A stretch of DNA of 42,450 nt from Bacteroidales bacterium. GTDB taxonomy: Bacteria > Bacteroidota > Bacteroidia > Bacteroidales > WCHB1-69. The first letter of the stretch is position 1, and each line of letters opens with the position of its first letter. The notes below the pieces were generated by a model. The model saw nothing but the letters and a program-made list of their open reading frames with translations, had not been told where the DNA came from and searched no databases. Location of the stretch: positions 1 through 42,450 of the forward strand of contig JAKSMD010000008.1 in NCBI GenBank assembly GCA_024400815.1, read 5' to 3'. The translations under genes were made by a program, and so were the position numbers. Shown piece after piece: positions 15,547 through 23,873 of this stretch.

Positions 15547-17142
15547 TTACCACATTCCGTCGAAAACGGTCCAGATGTAGTCGCCAAGGTTCCAAGCGGC
15601 ATCCACAGCGCGGTTGCCACATTGGTTCGTGTAGTCGGTGAGCGTCTTGATGGCTCCGGCGCGATTGCCGGCGTTGAGTTGGCGCAGCGCCTCGGTCTCT
15701 ATCTGCTTGCTGCCGGAGAGGAACTCTTTTTCCAGTGGCTCCCAGGTCTTGTCGATGACTTTGTGCATGTCGCCCCAGCGTTGGCAGGCAATGGTGCCCA
15801 CGCGGTTGAAGCCCCACCATGCGGCATCTTTGCTGAAGCCGGTTTCGCGGGCGTCGGTTTTGTAGCGCATCGGAAGGTCTGTGACGTTAGCGTAAATGGG
15901 CACGTAGATGGAAGAGGCCACGTTGTCGAGGGCAAACCAGCAGAGCGCACCTACTTCGTCAGGCATATCGGCGCGACATTGGATGATGGTGCCATAGACG
16001 GTGAAGTGTACTGCGATGTTGCGTTCGCCGAGTTCGTTCCAACCGCCATTGATTTTGTGCAACTTGAGTTCGTCGCTCTTCATGAACGGATTGGCCATCG
16101 GGGAAATTACGGTCTTACCGTCCTTGTCCGTGACAGTGAGGTTTTTGCGCATATCATAGGGAGTGCCTTCGTAGTAGTCTTTGAAGATGCTCATCATCTT
16201 TTCTACAGTTACCAAGGAGTCGGGTTTTACAGAGAACGGATAGTTTTCGGAGTTGGGGTCGAGGTGGAGGGACGGGGCCAGCAGGTCGAAGACGCGCCAT
16301 TCGCGGCGGCGGCAGGCAATCATCGTGCGGGTGCTGGGCGCGTATGCGTAGGCGAACTGGAAGGTGGATTTGCCATCCCACCAGCCGTTTTCTTTGGCTA
16401 ACGAATAGACGTTGTCGGAGGCCATATAATAGTCTTTGTCCTTGAGGTTGATTTCGCGAATGGTGGAGGCGTTGGCGTTGACGGCCACGTGGTCATCGGG
16501 CACGCGCTGCGCAGCCCATACGGCGCCGAGTTTGCCTTTGCCGGGGCCCATGATTTCGAGGTGCCAGACTTCGTTCTTGTCGGCAATGGTGAGGCACTCG
16601 CCGGCATCAATCCAGCCGTACTGTTTGAGCAGTTCGCCGGCGGTGCGGATGGCTTCGCGGGCGGTGGTGCAGCGTTGCAGCAGCAACATACAGAGGCGCT
16701 GGCAGTCGATAAGACCGCTGTCAGACTTCAGTTCCGCACGGCCGCCGAAAGTGGATTCTCCAATGGCCAACTGCTTTTCATTGGCGCACGGGTAGGCGGT
16801 GTTCAGGAATTGGAAAGTGTGTGCGGGCTGGTCGATTTCTCCTACGGGGATATCTTCGTAGCGGGCCATCTTGCCAGGCTCGTTCTTGGCCCAGACACGT
16901 TTGTAGAGCGTCTGCTTGTCGCCTTTCTGATGGTCTTTGGCGGGTTCCACCATAATGTTGGTGCGGGAACGGTGACTGTCGTCGGTGTGGGAGGTCATCA
17001 CGGAACCGTCCGCAGAGGCCTTCTTGCCCACGGTGATGGTGGTGCATTCCATACCTTCGGTCATCGGGTCAACTTGGTTTTGAGCGCCGGCAACCATAAT
17101 GCCTAAAAGCGCTACGAGGGTGAGGGAGAAGAGTTTTTTCAT
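15547..17142 (-). CDS. Secreted C69 family dipeptidase (PepD-like)
   Basis: A 531-residue Ntn-hydrolase of peptidase family C69 that cleaves dipeptides. The signal peptide covers residues 1-20 ('GIMVAGAQ'), so it acts in the periplasm or outside. The expected catalytic residue is Cys33 in 'MECTTITVGKKASADGS', which becomes the N-terminal nucleophile after removal of a short propeptide. 'TSHTDD' and 'VDAAWNLGDYIW' near the end also fit the family. The length is typical. A promoter-like TATCTTTG lies 40 nt upstream at 17182-17189. It is GC-rich and fits a peptide-consuming lifestyle together with the gingipain-like protease. Confidence 0.93.
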   Translation of the reverse strand: MKKLFSLTLVALLGIMVAGAQNQVDPMTEGMECTTITVGKKASADGSVMTSHTDDSHRSRTNIMVEPAKDHQKGDKQTLYKRVWAKNEPGKMARYEDIPVGEIDQPAHTFQFLNTAYPCANEKQLAIGESTFGGRAELKSDSGLIDCQRLCMLLLQRCTTAREAIRTAGELLKQYGWIDAGECLTIADKNEVWHLEIMGPGKGKLGAVWAAQRVPDDHVAVNANASTIREINLKDKDYYMASDNVYSLAKENGWWDGKSTFQFAYAYAPSTRTMIACRRREWRVFDLLAPSLHLDPNSENYPFSVKPDSLVTVEKMMSIFKDYYEGTPYDMRKNLTVTDKDGKTVISPMANPFMKSDELKLHKINGGWNELGERNIAVHFTVYGTIIQCRADMPDEVGALCWFALDNVASSIYVPIYANVTDLPMRYKTDARETGFSKDAAWWGFNRVGTIACQRWGDMHKVIDKTWEPLEKEFLSGSKQIETEALRQLNAGNRAGAIKTLTDYTNQCGNRAVDAAWNLGDYIWTVFDGMW

Positions 17143-17181
17143 GTGCGTATGTGATTATATGATTATGCGATTATGAGGATG

Positions 17182-17189
17182 CAAAGATA
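17182..17189 (-). promoter_or_regulatory. Putative -7 box (TATCTTTG, minus strand)
   Basis: On the minus strand GTCAAAGTTAAATTCCTATCTTTGC ends in a TAnnTTTG box (only the last part is the box). Its first half is nearly the same as the region before the glycoside hydrolase gene at 19496-19520. Confidence 0.6.
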
Positions 17190-17281
17190 GGAATTTAACT
17201 TTGACAGTTGGCATTGGCTATTGACCTTTTTTGGGGTTAGTCGTTGGAAATTAGGAGCGAGGCATTTTTAATGCTACCTAT

Positions 17282-19462
17282 TTATTCTATTACATACCAA
17301 GTGTAGCCATTGGCGGGTATGGTTACGGTGAGTTGAACGTTGTAGTTCCGGTCCAAATGATATGTTTTTGATTTTCCTTCCTGTTCGCGAATGTGCGCTG
17401 TCTGCTCTAAACCGGTATAGTAGAGCGGCAGGTTGATGGTTCGGGTGATGGGCACATTTAGGGGATTGTAGAAAACGGCCAATCCCTTTTCCTTTTCAGT
17501 GGGATTTACATGCAGAATGCCGTCCCAGTCGCGGGCATCAGGCTTGCGCAGGTGGATGATGTCGCTGTTGAGGATGTTGCGGTATTTCTTGTACCATTGG
17601 ATGATTTCTACCACGGCTTGTTTGGTCTCTTCTGTGTCATAAAGGCGCGGTCCGCGGTAGCAGGCTTGTACGCCGGCGGCGTAGTTTTGGAACATCAGGG
17701 TCTTGTATTCCAATAGGTGCTCGCTCAAGGGCTCGATAGTGGCTGCTTCGCCGCCGCCGTGATATTGCGTGAGGGGAACAAAACTCCAACAGGCAGATTG
17801 CGGCCGCTCAAAGGTGCAGTCGTAGTTCAACTGACGGGTGTGCAAAAGCTGCATTTCGCGAGGCAGTGACCAGTTGACCTCTTTGTAGCCAATGCTGGTC
17901 TTTGTGGAACCGTTTAGAAAATAGAAGTCGGGAACATTCAGATAGACTCCGCTTTCGCACATGCGATGGTAGAAGTTGGCTATGGTGTAGAATTGATTCC
18001 ACTGCGAGTCGTTGAAGTTCCGATGTCCAGGATGTTTTTCGCTGGCGCAAAAGTCGCCGGGATAGGAACCGTCGTGTTCCAGACAGTCCATACCTGTTTC
18101 TTGGATGAATTTTTCAAGGTTGGAAAAATAGGTCTGTCCCCAGGAACTGCAAATACAGGGTGAATAGCCGAAGGTCATCCCGCCGGGTTCTCCCGTTTGG
18201 CTGTTGATGCAGTCGTTTTCATTGTCGATATGGCGACTGGCTAAAAGCGAATAACAGCCCATTTCGATGCCCTTGGAGTGGGCATAATCTACCAACTCTT
18301 TGTAGCGGGCGATGTTCTCGTCGGAGACATCTTCCGCATTCAGTCCGCAACCGAAACTGAGGATGATCATCTCATAACCGGTTTCTGCGCATTGGTCCAC
18401 CATGGCACGTACGGTGGTGGGATCGTTGGAAGTGAGATGCACGAAGATGGGATTTTCGGTCACCCAAGGCGCTATGGTGCTGTAAAATCGGCGTTGGAAT
18501 AGTCCTTGGCGTTCGTGGTCGAAGGTGTCGAATAGCATTTCCCAGACGGTAAAGGTGCGGAAGTTTTCGCCAACCCCTATTCTTTGGGCAGGGCCAATGG
18601 ATGGATTTACATCAAGCATGCACAAGGTCGTGCAATTGTATTCGCGCTGGCTGGTGAAAGCCGTATCCAGAACCCAATGTGTGGTGCGGTCTGTCCCTCT
18701 GTGCGATGATTGCCCGGCACAATTGTAATCGGATTCGACATGGATTTTAGCATGCAGAGCCCAGGGCGCATCGCCGGCATAAGGGCCATCGGGTTCGGCA
18801 AAGGAAAGATGTTCCAGACGGAATGCGTCAAGGCAGACTTCCTTGCCGCTGTGGTTGATGACTTCCATCTGCTTGCTGATGACGGGAATATGGTCGTAGG
18901 CAGAGAAGGTGATGCGCACGGTAATCCCTTTGGCGCTGCCTTGACCCTCTAAGGTGAAGGTCACGGTCTTTCCAGTAGGGACTTGTTTGTTGAGAGCCCA
19001 ACGTTTGCGGGCCCAGTGGATTTTTTCTTCAATAGCTCCTTCACTATAGTCTTTTAAGACAAAGGCATTTGCTAATGGGGACATCTGGTCGAGCCATTCG
19101 TGCTTTAAGAATGCCAGCTCCGGTTGGTTAGCCAATCCGCCCACGGGGTATTCTCTGCCGTCAATGGTCAGGAACCCTTCGGGGCTGGCCGCGCGGAGCA
19201 TTTCCTCCCCAGTCATGTGGTTCTTCAAACTGATCGTGGAAAGGGCTGGTTCTAAACGGAAGGTTCTCGACACCATGGCGTTACCGATGGTCAGCTCTTT
19301 GCCGTCAGCGGACGTGCGTACGTATGCCTGTGATTTTTCCGGGGTCAGGAGCCAGTCGAATCCCAATTTGTTGGATTGGATGGGTTGGGCATTGCCGTTG
19401 CCTGCCATAAGAATCATAGCAATGCAAAAAAACGAAATGAGCAGTTTGTTCAAGAGTTTCAT
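17282..19462 (-). CDS. Secreted glycoside hydrolase, alpha-galactosidase-like
   Basis: A 726-residue protein with a signal peptide (about 1-25, ending 'GNAQ'). Residues ~30-300 form a beta-sandwich typical of the N-terminal domain of clan GH-D and related enzymes. The middle part is a TIM-barrel-like region with 'MIILSFGCGLNAED', 'GIEMGCYSLLASRH' and 'MDCLEHDGSYPGDFCAS'. The acidic pair in 'LEHDGSYPGD' is a good candidate for catalysis. A C-terminal beta domain ('LAVFYNPLNVP') closes the protein. I cannot assign a CAZy family; alpha-galactosidase or alpha-N-acetylgalactosaminidase type activity is possible. It stands alone on the minus strand between the C69 peptidase and SulP and may share a promoter type with the former. 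Confidence 0.75.
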   Translation of the reverse strand: MKLLNKLLISFFCIAMILMAGNGNAQPIQSNKLGFDWLLTPEKSQAYVRTSADGKELTIGNAMVSRTFRLEPALSTISLKNHMTGEEMLRAASPEGFLTIDGREYPVGGLANQPELAFLKHEWLDQMSPLANAFVLKDYSEGAIEEKIHWARKRWALNKQVPTGKTVTFTLEGQGSAKGITVRITFSAYDHIPVISKQMEVINHSGKEVCLDAFRLEHLSFAEPDGPYAGDAPWALHAKIHVESDYNCAGQSSHRGTDRTTHWVLDTAFTSQREYNCTTLCMLDVNPSIGPAQRIGVGENFRTFTVWEMLFDTFDHERQGLFQRRFYSTIAPWVTENPIFVHLTSNDPTTVRAMVDQCAETGYEMIILSFGCGLNAEDVSDENIARYKELVDYAHSKGIEMGCYSLLASRHIDNENDCINSQTGEPGGMTFGYSPCICSSWGQTYFSNLEKFIQETGMDCLEHDGSYPGDFCASEKHPGHRNFNDSQWNQFYTIANFYHRMCESGVYLNVPDFYFLNGSTKTSIGYKEVNWSLPREMQLLHTRQLNYDCTFERPQSACWSFVPLTQYHGGGEAATIEPLSEHLLEYKTLMFQNYAAGVQACYRGPRLYDTEETKQAVVEIIQWYKKYRNILNSDIIHLRKPDARDWDGILHVNPTEKEKGLAVFYNPLNVPITRTINLPLYYTGLEQTAHIREQEGKSKTYHLDRNYNVQLTVTIPANGYTWYVIE

Positions 19463-19495
19463 TTTATCAAAATTGAGGATGCGATAATGAAGCGG

Positions 19496-19503
19496 CGAAG
19501 ATA
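19496..19503 (-). promoter_or_regulatory. Degenerate -7 box (TATCTTCG, minus strand)
   Basis: It matches TAnnTTTG except for one base and is preceded on the minus strand by AGTCAAAGTTAAATTCT, almost identical to the sequence before the C69 peptidase promoter. It lies 34 nt before the glycoside hydrolase start. Confidence 0.45.
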
Positions 19504-19584
19504 AGAATTTAACTTTGACTATGGACTTTGCCCACTGACTTTTTTGTAGAGAATCTGATGTTTTGCCCTTGCCAAGGGATACTT

Positions 19585-19630
19585 GAAACCCGCCTTGGCG
19601 GTGTCGATACCTACTGCCAAAGCGGGTTTC
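19585..19630 (-). terminator. Long stem-loop after the SulP gene
   Basis: The 18-nt arms 19585-19602 and 19613-19630 pair with 16 of 18 matches (GAAACCCGC...), with a 10-nt loop. It lies 28 nt past the SulP stop. No T-run follows on the minus strand, so it may act as an mRNA 3' stabiliser or a bidirectional barrier instead of a classical terminator. A second small palindrome, CCCTTG-C-CAAGGG, lies at 19566-19578. Confidence 0.55.
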
Positions 19631-19657
19631 AATATATATATGGGAAAATGTGTTTTA

Positions 19658-21370
19658 TCAATTTAGATGGAACAGCTCTTCCAAGAAGTGGGTGCAGTCT
19701 TCGAAGGTAGGGAAGGTGTGCTCTTGGGGAATGAGCGCAGGAATGACATTCATCTTGGTGAGCATATACATAGGTTGCGGTTGGATGATGGTCATCAGCA
19801 CCATAACGCCTTTTGCTTGCAGGTCTTTGATGGCCGTTTCCATAGCGTAAAGACCGGATTGGTCCATGAAACTGACCAGTCGCATGCGGATGATGACGAC
19901 TTTGACATCGTCGGGAACATCGTGCATGACTTCTTGGAAACGGGTGATGGAACCGAAGAAGATAGGTCCGTTGAGGCGTTGAATGTAGATTTGGTGTTTG
20001 ATATCGTCGGTCAAACCGTTTTCGTCGGACCAAGGCATTTCCTTGTCGAATTGTGTGATTTCTCCTGCATTGTAGCCGCTTTCAACCAAGTCGCCGGCGC
20101 GTTTCATGAAGAGGACGCAGGCGATAATCATGCCGATGCCGACAGCGATGAGCAAATCGACAAAAACGGTGAGGAAGAGTACGGTGAGCAGTACGACGGC
20201 GTCAGCGCGTGGAATGTTCGGAAGGTCTTTGAGTCCTTTGAAGTCAATGATGCCGATGCCGACGGTAATTAGGATGCCGGAAAGCACGGAGAGAGGCACA
20301 TACTTTACGAAGCGTCCTAAACCGAGCAAGATGGCTAATAGGAAGATGGCGTGAACGATGCCGGAAATGCGAGTGCGGCCGCCGCTTTTCACATTGACCA
20401 CGGTACGCATGGTGGCACCTGCACCGCCAATGCCGCAGAATATGCCGGCGAAGAAGTTGCCGATACCTTGTCCGATAAGCTCTTTATTGCTGTTGTGCTT
20501 GGTCTTGGTGATGTTGTCGGCCACCACGGAGGTGAGCAAAGTGTCGATGGAACCGAGTCCCGCCAAGGTCAAGGCAGGGATGACGGCGGTTTTCAGCACG
20601 CCGCCCCAGGCGATGCCCGCTAGGGAAAACTTAGCGAAGAATGGCAATGGCATCCCAGATGGAATTTCGCCAATGGTAAGAGCCGGATTGAAGCTCTTGA
20701 CAAATAAGGATATGATGGTTACCGCAATCAATGCTACCAAGGTGGCGGGCACTTTTTTGGTGATCAGCGGAAATAGGTAGATGATGACTATGGTCGCGAT
20801 GCCAAAGAGCAAAGCGTATAGGTCGAAACCGGCGATTTTGGACGGGAATTGCGTAATCATATCTACGATGAGCACGGGCGACTTCATGCCAAATAGCGGG
20901 TATATTTGCTGTAATATGATGATGATGCCGATACCGCTCATAAATCCAGATAGTACGGGGTAGGGGATGTAACGAATGTATTTTCCGATTTTTAGTATGC
21001 CAAATAGGATTTGGAAAAGTCCGCATAACATGCCGGCCACGGACATTGTGATGAGGACCGTTTCGATGGATTGGGTGGTTCCAGAGGACCAGATGCCTGA
21101 AATCAGTGTCGCGGTGATGACGGTCATAGGACCTGTCGGACCGCTGATTTGGGACGGGGTGCCGCCGAAAAGAGCGGCGAAGAAACCAATCATGATGGCT
21201 CCGACAAGTCCGGCAAGAGCGCCGATAGCGCCGATATTGGGAATGTCTTGTACGTCAATGACGCCAAATGCTTGGATGCCGAAAGCCAAAGCTAATGGAA
21301 GCGCAACAATGCCGGCGGTGATGCCGCCGAAGATGTCTCCTTTAAGGTTAAATGTATTGAGTTTTTTCAT
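19658..21370 (-). CDS. SulP family anion permease with STAS domain
   Basis: A 570-residue inner membrane transporter of the SulP/SLC26 family. About 12-14 membrane segments cover residues ~10-420, with 'GITAGIVALPLALAFGI' in the first helices and 'SGPTGPMTVITATLI' in the third. A cytoplasmic STAS domain occupies about 455-565 ('GPIFFGSITRFQEVM' and 'MRLVSFMDQSGLYAM'). Likely substrates are sulfate, bicarbonate or dicarboxylates; sequence alone does not decide. It starts 47 nt after the outer-membrane barrel gene and probably is the last gene of the gltX unit. The length is normal for the family. Confidence 0.93.
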   Translation of the reverse strand: MKKLNTFNLKGDIFGGITAGIVALPLALAFGIQAFGVIDVQDIPNIGAIGALAGLVGAIMIGFFAALFGGTPSQISGPTGPMTVITATLISGIWSSGTTQSIETVLITMSVAGMLCGLFQILFGILKIGKYIRYIPYPVLSGFMSGIGIIIILQQIYPLFGMKSPVLIVDMITQFPSKIAGFDLYALLFGIATIVIIYLFPLITKKVPATLVALIAVTIISLFVKSFNPALTIGEIPSGMPLPFFAKFSLAGIAWGGVLKTAVIPALTLAGLGSIDTLLTSVVADNITKTKHNSNKELIGQGIGNFFAGIFCGIGGAGATMRTVVNVKSGGRTRISGIVHAIFLLAILLGLGRFVKYVPLSVLSGILITVGIGIIDFKGLKDLPNIPRADAVVLLTVLFLTVFVDLLIAVGIGMIIACVLFMKRAGDLVESGYNAGEITQFDKEMPWSDENGLTDDIKHQIYIQRLNGPIFFGSITRFQEVMHDVPDDVKVVIIRMRLVSFMDQSGLYAMETAIKDLQAKGVMVLMTIIQPQPMYMLTKMNVIPALIPQEHTFPTFEDCTHFLEELFHLN

Positions 21371-21417
21371 AGAAGAATATTTGAGTTGTTATAGTTTTTT
21401 TCAAAAGTCATTAAGAA

Positions 21418-23862
21418 TTATTCGTTGTCTTCTGCGTTGCTTTCGCCATTGCCGGAGGTCTTGCTTTCCAACTCCATCTTGCCGAAGCGGAAGGTTATAC
21501 CTGCGCTGATGAACCGGCTGTTGTATTTCGTGGTGCTGGTAGAAATGTAGTATGGGTTATTTTCGCGGCTGGCGGTTTTATTCCAGTTGAAAATATCGGT
21601 TACATTGATGAAGGCGGAAATCTTGCGGTCGAGGAAGTCGGCGCGCAAACCGCAGTCAATAGAGTAGCGCGGTTGCGTGGTGGTGAAGAGGGCGACATTC
21701 TTGGAACGGTAGTTGGCAGAAGCGTAGATTTCAAGCATCTTCCATACTTTTGCCCAGAAGTTCAAACGGAAACTGTAACCTAAGTTGGAGACTTCTCTCG
21801 TCTGATTTTCGCGGAAGAGGAATTTGGAGTTGTTGTAATAAATGTTGGCATAGAAACGAATGTTCATGAAGGCCTTCAATTTGTAGGTGACGTTGAGGTC
21901 TGCCCCCGTACGCCATGTGCTGCCTTCACTGAGCGGCATGGTGTAGGTTACAATACGGCCGAAATATTCATCGAACATGACATCCGTCAAGGTGTTCGTC
22001 TGGTTGTTCGTGTTTTTGAAATAGGCGGAAATGCCGACATTGCCGAATTTGTTGAAGAATTTGGTCCACGCAAATTCGATGTTGTTGGCGTGCGTTGGCA
22101 ACAAGTCCGGATTACCCATGGAGAAGGCGTCATCACTGTAGGTCACAAAGGTGCTCAGCCGTTGTGCGCTCGGATTGCTGACGCGGCGAGTGTAGCTCAA
22201 ACGGAAGTTGTGCATCGACTTGGTGCGGTAACTCAAATGCAGTGACGGCAGCAGATTGAAAGTGTTTTGCACAACATTGTCTTTCGGAGAATTCAGAATC
22301 TGGTAGAATTCGTGGTTGTAGCGGGCGCGCAAACCACCCTTGATGGTGAAGTTGCCGAATTTGTGCTGTATGGTGAAGTAGGCACCGGCACCTTCGTTCG
22401 GATTCCAGGTCTCTTTCAAACGGAGTGAGTCCAAATTGTATAGGTCTTCGGTGTTGGCCACTAAGGTGTCGTATTGTACAAGGGCGTAGCCATTGCGGTA
22501 ACTGCCATCTACCCCAACTGCAATTTCTCCATTTTTGCTGTAAGGATAAGAATAATCTAAGGCGGCCCGAACATTATAACTCTTGCTGCGGTTGGTGCCG
22601 AGCTTGGTGAAGTCCATGCTGTTTTGCAATAGATAGTCTCGGATATAATCTGAGTAGGAACCGCCCATGTTGTAGCCGCCATTGACATTGGCGGTGAGGC
22701 GGTGCCCTTGGTTGTTGAATTTGTGCTCGTAATATACTCCGGCCGAAACACCAAAGTTGTTGCCATGGTTGTTTCTGTCCGTGGTGTAAACATAAGTGTC
22801 TGTGAAGTCTAAATACTCTGTTCGGAAAGTGTTGTCTTGACTTAGTGCGTTGCTCCAGGAAGGGTAGGCACTGACATTGAAACGGATGCTGTTGGCCGTG
22901 TCAAAAGTATAGGTTCCATTGAAATAGAAACCGCCGGAGTAGTTGTTGTTGCGAGACTCGCTGATGTCGTGGTTGTAACTGGAGGTGTCTCCCTCGTTGT
23001 TAAGACGAGTGGCGTAGGTCTCAGAGGCGCTCTTGCGGAAGGAGTAGCGGCCGTTGAGGTAGAAACTCAAAGAGAGCTTTTGGTTCGCCCAAACGTATGA
23101 TATCCAGGGGGCAACCTCCGGCTTGGAGGAACCATTGACACCAAAACTCAAGAAACTGTTCTTCTTAATGTTGCCTTGCATCACAATGTTGATGATAGCG
23201 TCGGCGTCGGTGCCGTATTTCGCGGAAGGATTATTGATGACTTCAATGCGCTCCAGCGAGTTGGCAGGCAACTGCTGGATGAAGTTCTTGAGGTTGTCTT
23301 CGTTCAAATCTGACGGCTTGTCGTTAATCCAAATCTCAACGGAAGAAGAACCGCGGAGGGTGATGTTGCCTTCCACATCCACTTCTACACCCGGCGCATT
23401 TTGCAAAGCGTCAGCGGCTGTGCCCGTTTGGATGGCGGGGTCTTCAGAAACATTGTAGCTGGTGACTTCTCCTTCTACCAAATAGACGGGCTTTTCGCCT
23501 ACAATGTGAACTTCGCCGAGGTTGGTGCTCAGCTTTTTCAATTTCACATTGCCAAGGTCCACATGATTGTCGATGCCTTCAATAATGATGGGCATCGTCA
23601 GCATTTCGTAACCGACTATTGAGACTTTCAAGTTGAAGTTGCCTGCAGGCACATCTTCAATGACGAACTTGCCCGTGTTGTCGGAAAAAGAGAGGCCAAC
23701 AAGCGAGGCAATGGAGTCCTGTTTAACAATGCCGACGTTGGCAAAGATTACTTTTTCTTTGCTGTTAAGCGAATCCACAATGGTGCCGCTTATGGTGTAC
23801 TGCGCTTTGACATTGGTTAAAATGCAGATGAGTACGCCAAGGAGGATAAATTGTTTTTTCAT
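21418..23862 (-). CDS. TonB-receptor-like outer-membrane beta-barrel protein
   Basis: An 814-residue outer-membrane protein. After the signal peptide (about 1-20) come a carboxypeptidase-regulatory-like domain ('YTISGTIVDSLNSKEKV', residues ~21-110) and a TonB plug-type domain at ~135-235 ('TAADALQNAPGVEVDVEG', 'RIEVINNPSAKYG'). A large barrel follows, with alternating aromatic strands ('NFRLSYTRRVSNPSAQRL'). This matches the OMP_b-brl_3 group of TonB-dependent receptor relatives. The substrate is unknown, and no SusD partner gene is adjacent. The C-terminus after the last strand ('FRFGKMELESKTSGNGES') is an acidic tail, unusual because the barrel normally ends at a Phe. It lies 11 nt after the choice-of-anchor-L gene. 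Confidence 0.9.
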   Translation of the reverse strand: MKKQFILLGVLICILTNVKAQYTISGTIVDSLNSKEKVIFANVGIVKQDSIASLVGLSFSDNTGKFVIEDVPAGNFNLKVSIVGYEMLTMPIIIEGIDNHVDLGNVKLKKLSTNLGEVHIVGEKPVYLVEGEVTSYNVSEDPAIQTGTAADALQNAPGVEVDVEGNITLRGSSSVEIWINDKPSDLNEDNLKNFIQQLPANSLERIEVINNPSAKYGTDADAIINIVMQGNIKKNSFLSFGVNGSSKPEVAPWISYVWANQKLSLSFYLNGRYSFRKSASETYATRLNNEGDTSSYNHDISESRNNNYSGGFYFNGTYTFDTANSIRFNVSAYPSWSNALSQDNTFRTEYLDFTDTYVYTTDRNNHGNNFGVSAGVYYEHKFNNQGHRLTANVNGGYNMGGSYSDYIRDYLLQNSMDFTKLGTNRSKSYNVRAALDYSYPYSKNGEIAVGVDGSYRNGYALVQYDTLVANTEDLYNLDSLRLKETWNPNEGAGAYFTIQHKFGNFTIKGGLRARYNHEFYQILNSPKDNVVQNTFNLLPSLHLSYRTKSMHNFRLSYTRRVSNPSAQRLSTFVTYSDDAFSMGNPDLLPTHANNIEFAWTKFFNKFGNVGISAYFKNTNNQTNTLTDVMFDEYFGRIVTYTMPLSEGSTWRTGADLNVTYKLKAFMNIRFYANIYYNNSKFLFRENQTREVSNLGYSFRLNFWAKVWKMLEIYASANYRSKNVALFTTTQPRYSIDCGLRADFLDRKISAFINVTDIFNWNKTASRENNPYYISTSTTKYNSRFISAGITFRFGKMELESKTSGNGESNAEDNE

Positions 23863-23873
23863 AAGGGGTTGGT

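Noticed and set aside
15622..16401. 259-codon open frame on the plus strand
   Set aside because: It is a shadow of the C69 dipeptidase gene, whose motifs and signal peptide are clear on the minus strand.
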